Source of the DNA: Deltaproteobacteria bacterium
Lineage (GTDB): Bacteria > Desulfobacterota > Desulfobacteria > Desulfobacterales > JAFDCJ01
Direction: 5' to 3'
DNA length: 12,870 nucleotides
NCBI GenBank assembly: GCA_024277475.1
Contig: JAJRVC010000572.1
Location: forward strand, 1 to 12,870
Shown here: positions 7,138 through 12,870 of the stretch, piece after piece
Numbering within the stretch: the first letter of the stretch is position 1
How the letters are laid out: every line of letters begins with the position of its first letter
The notes under the pieces: model-generated
What the model was told of the DNA's origin: nothing
The model's input: the letters and a program-made list of their open reading frames with translations, nothing else
Databases searched by the model: none
Made by a program: the position numbers and the translations under genes

Positions 7138-8361
7138 ATGTATCTTCAACTGGCATGGCGCAACATCTGGCGCAACACCCGGCGCACCGTTATCATCCTG
7201 ACGGCGGTGGTTATCGGCGTTTGGAGCATGGTTTTGCTGGGATCCCTGATGCGGGGAATTGCGGTGGGAATGATAAAAAACGGGATTTCCACCCTCACCG
7301 GTCATATTCAGATCCATCACAAAGGATACCGCAATGATCCGGCCATCGAAAACAGTATCACCGATCCGACGGGGGTGGAAAAAGCCTTAAAAGAGGCATT
7401 ACCGGAAGGTGCTTTGTGGACGGCCCGGGTGCGGGTGAATGCCGTTGCCGGCAATGCCAGACACTCCAGCGGTGTCACCCTGGTGGGCATTGATCCGTCA
7501 TCCGAGGCAAAAATATCATTTATCGGCAGCGCTGTTTCACAAGGGCGCTATCTCAACCCCGATGACCGCAACGGCATCGTTATCGGAGAAGCCCTGATGA
7601 AAAGATTCGACACCAGACCGGGGCACAAATTGGTGTTGATGTCCCAGGACACCCAGGGTGAAATTGCTTCGCGCGCCTTTCGTATCGTCGGGATCTTCAG
7701 AGCCGAAATGGAGGCCACCGAAAAGCAGTTTGTCTTTGTGATGCGCAAAGAAAGTCAAAAAATGCTTGGACTGGGAGACGGCATCTCCGAGTTATCAATT
7801 CTGTTACCGGGAAAACCCGATAATACTGAAATCGTTAACCGGTTAAGGGCCATCCTGCCTGCCACAGAATTTGAGATCAACACCTGGCGCGAACTACTAC
7901 CGTTTCAAACGGCGTACTTAAAGATACTCGATGGGTTCATGTGGATCTGGTATCTTGTCGTGTTTGTTGCCATGGGGTTTGGCATCGTCAACACAACACT
8001 TATGGCTGTTTTTGAACGTATGCGCGAATTCGGTCTGCTCAAGGCCCTGGGGATGAAACCCTGGTGGATTCTCAGAGAAGTCCTGATGGAATCCTTTCTT
8101 TTGCTGATTTTTGGCATGATTATCGGCAACCTGCTGGCGTTTATATGTATTTTTGCCCTGGCCCGCAGCGGGATCGATCTCTCAGCCCTGGCGGCCGGTG
8201 CGGAATACGCCGGCATGACCCGGGTGATATATCCGGCTATCGCGCTCAAAGATCTTTTAATCTCCAACCTGGTCGTTTTGTTTCTGGGAATTATAGTCAG
8301 CGCGTACCCGGCGGTGAAAGCCGCACGGTTTACCCCGGTAGAAGCACTCGCTCACACCTAG
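7138..8361 (+). CDS. ABC transporter permease, FtsX/LolC-LolE/MacB type (second of pair)
   Basis: This permease is a diverged paralogue of the preceding one, 407 aa from the ATG at 7138. A TTG two codons earlier is also possible, and an in-frame TGA at 7126 rules out anything longer. It shares LAWRNIWRNTRRT at the N-terminus, a first helix at about 17-40, a periplasmic domain, and a helix starting at FMWIWYLVVFVAMGFGIVNT. The coupling segment is ERMREFGLLKALGMKP, and two more helices precede the C-terminal YPAVKAARFTPVEAL. LolC/LolE pairs have this arrangement. No ribosome binding site is visible because a tandem repeat abuts the start, so translation may be weak or depend on coupling. The gene should form the transmembrane part of the complex with the first permease and the downstream ATPase. 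Confidence 0.9.
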   Translation: MYLQLAWRNIWRNTRRTVIILTAVVIGVWSMVLLGSLMRGIAVGMIKNGISTLTGHIQIHHKGYRNDPAIENSITDPTGVEKALKEALPEGALWTARVRVNAVAGNARHSSGVTLVGIDPSSEAKISFIGSAVSQGRYLNPDDRNGIVIGEALMKRFDTRPGHKLVLMSQDTQGEIASRAFRIVGIFRAEMEATEKQFVFVMRKESQKMLGLGDGISELSILLPGKPDNTEIVNRLRAILPATEFEINTWRELLPFQTAYLKILDGFMWIWYLVVFVAMGFGIVNTTLMAVFERMREFGLLKALGMKPWWILREVLMESFLLLIFGMIIGNLLAFICIFALARSGIDLSALAAGAEYAGMTRVIYPAIALKDLLISNLVVLFLGIIVSAYPAVKAARFTPVEALAHT

Positions 8362-8640
8362 TACTGAAATTGGAGATTGTCGTTTGAAAGTTGAGTGTTT
8401 GTAAAAGATCAATCACCAGAAACGAGGGCATAAAAACGGCCGGTTTAATCGAAAAAAATAAACTGATGAACGTCCAACATCGAACGTCGAATGAATGTAT
8501 TCTGTCTATTTTAAAAAAAGTTTAACGACCTGTCGGGTCGTAGCCGAAGGCGAAGCCTGAAGCGTTTCCATACTTCGACATTCGATATTCAATATTCGAT
8601 ATTCTGCGATCGCTATTCGATCTTGAGCGGCGGAAAGATA
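8362..8640. other. Intra-operon spacer with degenerate ATTCGATATTC-type repeats and a small hairpin
   Basis: The 279-base spacer has no gene. It holds AACGTCCAACATCGAACGTC-like degenerate repeats (about 8470-8495), a hairpin ACGACC/GGTCGT (8525-8530 and 8536-8541), and runs of TTCGACATTCGATATTC-type units from about 8574 to 8621. The repeats stop shortly before the ribosome binding site of the ATPase gene (CGGAAAG, 8631-8637). I see no terminator or promoter that would clearly split the operon, although one cannot be excluded. Confidence 0.6.
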
Positions 8641-9330
8641 ATGAAAATGAAAATTGTTGAATGTATCGATATAAAAAAATCATACCGGCAAGGGGAAATT
8701 GAAGTCCACGCGTTAAGGGATCTCAGTCTCATCATTGAAAAAGGTGAATTTACGGCAGTGGCCGGCCCGTCCGGTTCCGGCAAAACCACCCTGCTGAATC
8801 TTATAGGTGGATTGGACACCTCGGACGCCGGCAGCATTGTGGTGGATGGAAACGCATTCGATCAAATGTCACCATCGGGACTGGCAAATTTAAGACTGCA
8901 TAAGATTGGTTTTGTATTTCAGGCCTACAACCTCATTCCGGTATTGTCGGCAGCCGAAAATGTAGAATTTGTCATGCTGCTTCAAGGTGTCAGCGCCCGG
9001 GAGCGGCAGCAACGGTCAAGAGCTATCTTAGATGATGTCGGCCTTGCCGATAAGTATGACCGCCGTCCGTCCGAACTGTCCGGTGGTCAGCAACAGCGAG
9101 TGGCCGTAGCCCGGGCCATCGTTTCCAACCCATCGATTGTGCTGGCCGACGAGCCGACCGCCAACCTGGATTCTGAAACCGGCACCGGGTTGCTGGAAAT
9201 GATGAAAAGGATGAATAAAGAGAAAAACGTAACATTCATTTTTTCGACCCACGCTAAAATGGTGATGGATTATGCCCGCCGCCTCGTACTTTTGAGGGAT
9301 GGTCGTTTGGTGGATGATCGCATTAAATAA
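8641..9330 (+). CDS. ABC transporter ATP-binding protein, LolD/MacB family
   Basis: This 229-aa cytoplasmic ATPase energises the two FtsX-type permeases. All nucleotide-binding motifs are intact: Walker A GPSGSGKTT (42-50), Q-loop FVFQAYNLIP (91-100, Gln94), signature LSGGQQQRVAVARA (146-159), Walker B IVLADEPTANLDS (166-178, Glu171) and switch His204 in FSTHA. FQAYNLIP and ADEPTANLDS are typical of the LolD/MacB/FtsE subgroup. I chose the ATG at 8641; a TTG at 8623 adds six residues and the ATG at 8647 is also possible. CGGAAAG at 8631-8637 is the likely ribosome binding site. The gene lies on the same strand as the permeases and has no other partner nearby. Confidence 0.93.
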   Translation: MKMKIVECIDIKKSYRQGEIEVHALRDLSLIIEKGEFTAVAGPSGSGKTTLLNLIGGLDTSDAGSIVVDGNAFDQMSPSGLANLRLHKIGFVFQAYNLIPVLSAAENVEFVMLLQGVSARERQQRSRAILDDVGLADKYDRRPSELSGGQQQRVAVARAIVSNPSIVLADEPTANLDSETGTGLLEMMKRMNKEKNVTFIFSTHAKMVMDYARRLVLLRDGRLVDDRIK

Positions 9331-9449
9331 ATCCGGTGAAAAGATAGCTCAAGGCGCAAACAGCTCGAAGCTGAAAGCTCAGAACAGAACCTTCGGCTGT
9401 TAGCGGTTGGAGGCAAAAAAGCTGAGGGCTGAAAGCAAAAAAATGCTGA
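9331..9449. other. Intra-operon spacer with AGCTGAAAGC-type repeats
   Basis: Within 119 bases there are several degenerate copies of a GCTGAAAGCT-like unit (9355-9380 and 9420-9436) around an unrelated core. There is no ribosome binding site of quality before the next ATG at 9450. This is another repeat family at an operon junction. Confidence 0.5.
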
Positions 9450-10823
9450 ATGTACTGCCTTTATTTTAAAATAAAAATATTTCTCTCTTATTTGTTCATC
9501 ATCGCGATCATGGGGTGTCAATACGCTCCGTTTCTTGCTCGAGCTCAATCAACCGATAGTGTTCCCCCCTCCCCTCTTCCCGGCCAGTCTTCTCAAAAAC
9601 CCTTCTGGGAAAACATTGATACCCACTGGGGCGGACGGTTCAAAACCACCGGCACCGGATCCCGGGTTACCGATGACACCATTTTTGCACCGGTGGGGAC
9701 CGGAAACTACTATGACGGCAGAGCCAATTTACGGCTGATCAATGAGACGTTCTTTACTGATTCAGTTTTTTTTGAAGTTGATTATGAACTCATCTGGGCC
9801 GGCGGCGACACCCTTCGCAAACAAAATGAGTTAAAAGAAATATTTCCGAATCTTTCCGGTGATGTATTTTTCCCTGGAGCACCTCTGGATGACGACCGCC
9901 GTTTGATGGATCTTAGCCACACAATTAAAGAAAAAGACAGCTGGTTTCTTCTTCAACGGCTGGATCGCCTGTATCTGACACTGAATCAGCAGTGGAGTTC
10001 GGTCCGGATCGGACGGCAGGCCATTACCTGGGGCAACGGCTTTGTTTTCAACCCCATGGACCTGTTCAATCCCTTCCCGCCGACGGCCATCGATCGCGAT
10101 TACAAAGTCGGTGATGACATGCTCAATGCCCAATTTTCGCTGTCACATCTCGGCGATGGACAACTGCTCTATGTCGCCCGCCGCAACCCGGATACCGATG
10201 AGGTTGAGTCCGATCAGGCCTCCTTTGCCGGTAAGCTGCATTTTGCCGTCGCAACCACCGAGTTTGATTTAATGGGATCCAAGCACTTTGATGACCACGT
10301 TGCCGGCATCGGCAGCACGGGCTATCTGGGAGACACCGCCTGGCGATTGGACGGCACCTGGACGTTTCTGAATGATGGTGACGACTATCTTTCACTGGTG
10401 GCCAACATGGATTATTCCTGGGTCTGGTTTGAAAAAAACTTTTACGGATTCATAGAATATTATTATAATGGCCTGGGTAAAGATAACTACCCGGATACCC
10501 TGCTGGACTCGAATATTACTGAACGGCTGGCCCGGGGGGAACTTTTTGTCCTGGGTCAAAATTATCTTAGCGGCCACATTCAAATAGAATTGCACCCGCT
10601 GTTCAAGGTATTTTTCACTGCCATCAACAATATCGAGGACCCCTCGGGAATATTGCAGCCATACGCCACTTGGGACATTACGCAAAATCTGCAAATGACC
10701 GGAGGACTCAGTGTTTCATATGGGGCCAAAGGCACTGAATTCGGAGGATTCACCCTACCCGGCACCGATATTCGCAGCAAGTCGCCGGACAGCGCGTATC
10801 TTTGGCTGATTTATTATTTCTAG
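9450..10823 (+). CDS. Putative outer-membrane beta-barrel protein
   Basis: This 457-aa protein has a signal peptide (positively charged start, hydrophobic stretch about 9-21, probable cleavage after FLARA near residue 32). The mature part has the alternating aromatic pattern of a beta-barrel and ends in LWLIYYF; a C-terminal aromatic residue is the usual BAM recognition signal. SVRIGRQAITWGNGFVFNP (184-202), followed by MDLFNPFPPTAIDRDY, resembles the conserved GRQ..WG..F...D..NP region of DUF1302-like barrels. A TGA directly before the ATG fixes the upstream limit; a later ATG (9510) is possible but would lose the signal. A Cys at residue 23 lies in MGC, not a good lipobox. As last gene of the Lol-like operon it is the candidate outer-membrane partner or exit channel; that role is inference. 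Confidence 0.75.
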   Translation: MYCLYFKIKIFLSYLFIIAIMGCQYAPFLARAQSTDSVPPSPLPGQSSQKPFWENIDTHWGGRFKTTGTGSRVTDDTIFAPVGTGNYYDGRANLRLINETFFTDSVFFEVDYELIWAGGDTLRKQNELKEIFPNLSGDVFFPGAPLDDDRRLMDLSHTIKEKDSWFLLQRLDRLYLTLNQQWSSVRIGRQAITWGNGFVFNPMDLFNPFPPTAIDRDYKVGDDMLNAQFSLSHLGDGQLLYVARRNPDTDEVESDQASFAGKLHFAVATTEFDLMGSKHFDDHVAGIGSTGYLGDTAWRLDGTWTFLNDGDDYLSLVANMDYSWVWFEKNFYGFIEYYYNGLGKDNYPDTLLDSNITERLARGELFVLGQNYLSGHIQIELHPLFKVFFTAINNIEDPSGILQPYATWDITQNLQMTGGLSVSYGAKGTEFGGFTLPGTDIRSKSPDSAYLWLIYYF

Positions 10824-11134
10824 CGTGGATTAAAGTTGATGTGGCCGCGAAAAGGCACAAAAACCACAAAAATAAAATTTCACACTTAACAATTTCAATA
10901 GGTTATATGATCAAAATTCCAGAATTTCGACTTTTTACGAGATCGTCAAAGTTGATGGCAACTTCTTTTGAAGTGTACAATGTATACATTACATCGTAAA
11001 CTGGAGGCAAATTATATCTAATCTGAAAAGAAAGCAGATTTTTGGGCCGGATAAATTCATCGATGCAATTAAATCCCTTGCCCTTGAGTCCTCTTTATTA
11101 AGCATTGAAAGCCACATACAGAAGGATGAGTCAA
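10824..11134. other. Spacer before the amidase: promoter, palindrome and orphan ribosome binding site
   Basis: The first part (about 10845-10880) is a GGCACAAAAACCACAAAAAT-like low-complexity run. It is followed by the candidate promoter/operator at 10952-10990 and by GGAGG at 11003-11007 with no ATG behind it. No clear terminator for the transporter operon is visible, so some read-through into the amidase is possible. Confidence 0.5.
10952..10990 (+). promoter_or_regulatory. Candidate promoter with 12-bp perfect palindrome
   Basis: TTGATG (10952-10957) and TACAAT (10976-10981) are 18 bases apart. A perfect palindrome AATGTATACATT (10979-10990) overlaps the -10. TGTATACA-type palindromes are common operators for GntR-family and related repressors. 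The regulator itself is not in this window. Confidence 0.45.
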
Positions 11135-11244
11135 ATGACGGATTTAAATCTTGCCTACATGCCTGCCGCCACGCTTGCTCAAATGATCAGCCAAAAGTGG
11201 GTCTCTCCGGTGGAAGTGATGAAAAACTGCCTGGAACGTATTGA
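11014..11244 (+). pseudogene. Possible decayed or ATA-initiated small reading frame
   Basis: GGAGG (11003-11007) is followed at ideal spacing (six bases) by ATA, then by an open frame beginning SNLKRKQIFGPDKFIDAIKS. The first 40 or so codons look protein-like (charged helix, SLALESSLLSIESHI). The frame then runs into the amidase gene in a different phase and stops at 11242-11244. It could be the stump of a gene whose ATG became ATA, a short leader peptide, or chance. I do not recognise the sequence. Confidence 0.25.
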
Positions 11245-12547
11245 GGAGGTCGATTCCAAGCTGAACTGTTTCTGCTTCACGTATCCTGAGGAATCCCTAA
11301 AAAAAGCCCGGCAGGCTGAACAGGCTGTTATTGCAGGCAAAACTCTGGGTACCCTGCATGGTGTCCCTGTGGCTTTCAAGGATTTGACACCAGTAAAGGG
11401 CAAAATAACAACGATGGGCTCCTATGTCTACGAACATTTTGTCCCGGACTTTAGTGCCGCCATCGTCGAAAAATTCGAAGCTGCCGGAGCAATCATTGTA
11501 GGGAAAACGACTACTCCTGAATTTGCATATGATGGATTCACGCACAGTCCTTTGTGGGGGCAGACCCGCAATCCCTGGAATCCGGAACGTACACCCGGCG
11601 GCTCATCGGGAGGCTCCGGTGCAGCCGTCGCGGCCGGCTGCATAGCCCTGGCGGAAGGCAGCGATATGGGCGGCTCTGTTCGTATCCCGGCTTCCTTTTG
11701 CGGCATTTTTGGACTCAAACCAAGCCTGGGCCGCATTCCAATGGACATTCTACCAAGCATCTATGACAATATTTCCCATTTCGGTCCACTGGCGCGTACC
11801 ATCGACGATGTGGCCCTATTCATGAGTGTCGCCCAGGGGCCCGACGAGCGCGACATCCAATCGATCACAACGCCTCAAGAGTTTAATATACCGGTTCCGG
11901 GTGATCCGACAGCATATCACTTCGCCTTTTCCATGGATCTCGGCCATCTGGCGGTTAATAATGATGTTCAAGCTGCCGTAAGAAATGCCCTGGAAAAGTT
12001 GAAAAATGCCGGTACCAAAATTACAGAGATAGAATTAGACTGGCCGTATGAATTGCAGTTTGTGTGGGGTGACTACTGGAAAGTCTTCATGGCGGCTTAC
12101 TTTGGCCAACATCTCGAAAACTGGCGGGATCGCATGGATCCTGCTGTGGTCAATCTCATCGAAAGCGGCATGGGCATCCGGGCTGTTGAATACAAACAAT
12201 TGGAAATTGCACGCACCCAGGCATGGCGCAAACTGGCCGCAATCCTGGCCGAGTATGACGGCTTGCTGTGTCCTGTTATGACCATGGCAGCGCCTGAAGT
12301 CGATGCAACGTACCTGGATTTTTTTAAATTAGACGACAATGGCATCTATCATGGTATGGATTTGACCGCGGTTTTCAATCTTTTCGGGCAGTGCCCGGCG
12401 CTCTCAATTCCCGGCGGGTTTAGCGAAGATGGCCTGCCCGTTGGCCTGCAGATCATAGGCCAGCGGTTCGACGATTTTGGCACCCTGTGCATGGGAGCCG
12501 CCATAGACAGGATTATAGGCTATTCAAAGCATCGACCGGCGATTTGA
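11135..12547 (+). CDS. Amidase-signature family hydrolase
   Basis: This 470-aa cytoplasmic enzyme (no signal peptide) hydrolyses an amide or ester bond. The complete Ser-cisSer-Lys triad is visible: Lys82 in VAFKD, Ser157 in RTPGGSSGGSGAAVAAG (152-168) and nucleophile Ser181 in GSDMGGSVRIPASFCG (175-190). The Lys-to-Ser spacing of 99 residues equals that of fatty acid amide hydrolase. I chose the ATG at 11135, which follows GAAGGA (11121-11126) by eight bases; ATG 11126 and TTG 11105 in the same frame are less likely. Full length and intact C-terminus (ALSIPGGFSEDGLPVGLQII) argue for a working enzyme. The family includes GatA, but no gatC or gatB is adjacent, so a catabolic amidase is more likely. 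Substrate unknown. Confidence 0.93.
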   Translation: MTDLNLAYMPAATLAQMISQKWVSPVEVMKNCLERIEEVDSKLNCFCFTYPEESLKKARQAEQAVIAGKTLGTLHGVPVAFKDLTPVKGKITTMGSYVYEHFVPDFSAAIVEKFEAAGAIIVGKTTTPEFAYDGFTHSPLWGQTRNPWNPERTPGGSSGGSGAAVAAGCIALAEGSDMGGSVRIPASFCGIFGLKPSLGRIPMDILPSIYDNISHFGPLARTIDDVALFMSVAQGPDERDIQSITTPQEFNIPVPGDPTAYHFAFSMDLGHLAVNNDVQAAVRNALEKLKNAGTKITEIELDWPYELQFVWGDYWKVFMAAYFGQHLENWRDRMDPAVVNLIESGMGIRAVEYKQLEIARTQAWRKLAAILAEYDGLLCPVMTMAAPEVDATYLDFFKLDDNGIYHGMDLTAVFNLFGQCPALSIPGGFSEDGLPVGLQIIGQRFDDFGTLCMGAAIDRIIGYSKHRPAI

Positions 12548-12733
12548 AAAGATGATAAAGTTCAATCGTAGATTTGATCCCTTAAACGATAATCTGGATT
12601 CGGTTTAAATTTTATCTTGCTTTCCATATCTTCCTGATAATATATTATTAAATAGAAATTTTGATTGTTGATAAAGGAGTTGAATAATTCAAGAGAAATA
12701 TTTACTTTATTTGTATTTAATATACGGATATAT

Positions 12734-12780
12734 GGAAATATTTTCTATATATATAGTCCGATATCATAGAAAATATTTCC
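12734..12780. repeat. Perfect 15-bp inverted repeat, AT-rich hairpin
   Basis: GGAAATATTTTCTAT (12734-12748) pairs exactly with 12766-12780 across a 17-base loop. With the second hairpin 13 bases further on it makes a double structure. Confidence 0.7.
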
Positions 12781-12793
12781 GTCTATTAACACT

Positions 12794-12845
12794 GATAGGC
12801 TGGACCGCTCGCTCGCAAGCTCGCTAAAAGGCGGTCCAGCCTATC
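12794..12845. repeat. Perfect 15-bp inverted repeat, GC-rich hairpin
   Basis: GATAGGCTGGACCGC (12794-12808) pairs exactly with 12831-12845 around a 22-base loop containing GCTCGC twice. The stem is stable on either strand. No T-run follows within the visible sequence. A REP-like or mobile palindromic element is possible, as is a terminator for a gene beyond the edge. Confidence 0.7.
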
Positions 12846-12870
12846 GCCGGCTGTTGCGCTTCGCTCCAAC

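Larger units (their letters stand above)
12548..12870. other. AT-rich gene-free stretch at the right edge
   Basis: No convincing gene is present. A weak dyad TTAAAC/GTTTAA (12582-12587, 12603-12608) followed by a T-rich run may end the amidase transcript. An AAAGGAG at about 12675 has no well-spaced start codon. Two strong hairpins follow and are listed separately. GC content jumps from very AT-rich to GC-rich at about 12790. Confidence 0.5.

Noticed and set aside
6925..7320. Minus-strand frame of 131 codons across the permease spacer
   Set aside because: Low-complexity translation of the tandem repeat (GSKVQGSKVQ) and antisense permease sequence; no start signal.
10802..10999. 65-codon frame after the barrel gene
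   Set aside because: It overlaps the end of the barrel gene and the CACAAAAACCACAAAAAT low-complexity run; no ribosome binding site.
11135..12547. Assignment of the amidase as GatA of the tRNA amidotransferase
   Set aside because: No gatC or gatB neighbour, and the lone gene with its own promoter region fits a general amidase better.
12675..12790. Small frame behind AAAGGAG near the right edge
   Set aside because: TTG directly abuts the purine run, the translation is AT-biased low complexity, and it runs through a perfect hairpin.

Overview
The window reads as a chromosomal segment of a mid-GC Gram-negative bacterium, most plausibly a Desulfobacterota (deltaproteobacterial) lineage. The evidence is indirect: an AcoR-like sigma-54 activator next to a peptide-type solute-binding protein, a Lol/MacB-like ABC cassette with an outer-membrane barrel, and gene spacers filled with short degenerate repeats of a kind I associate with that group. 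No rRNA, tRNA, CRISPR array or transposase is visible.

Left part (1-3830, minus strand). A Tat-exported family 5 solute-binding protein runs off the left edge (1-1455). Upstream of it lie a strong Shine-Dalgarno, a long leader, a good -24/-12 (sigma-54) promoter match at about 1675-1693, and AT-rich dyads at 1804-1902 that could be enhancer sites. Behind these is a 640-aa GAF-PAS-AAA+-Fis activator (1908-3830). The simplest reading is that this activator switches on the solute-binding protein, and possibly transport genes beyond the edge. The solute-binding protein has an unusual domain order: a C-lobe-like segment comes before the normal N-terminal lobe.

Spacer 3831-4266 separates divergent genes. 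It holds a large nested inverted repeat (3924-4021) and a TetR-type operator placed between the -35 and -10 of the rightward promoter.

Middle part (4267-10823, plus strand). A probable operon encodes a TetR repressor, a LolA-like periplasmic protein, two FtsX/LolC/E-type permeases, a LolD/MacB-type ATPase and an outer-membrane beta-barrel. Together they could form an inner-membrane ATPase, periplasmic carrier and outer-membrane path for a lipid, lipoprotein or hydrophobic compound. No membrane-fusion protein is present. Most junctions in the operon carry different short repeat families that widen the spacing.

Right part (10824-12870). A promoter with a perfect 12-bp palindrome and an orphan Shine-Dalgarno (followed by ATA rather than ATG) precedes an amidase-signature hydrolase (11135-12547) with a complete Lys-Ser-Ser triad. 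The window ends in an AT-rich gene-free stretch with two adjacent hairpins, each with perfect 15-bp arms.
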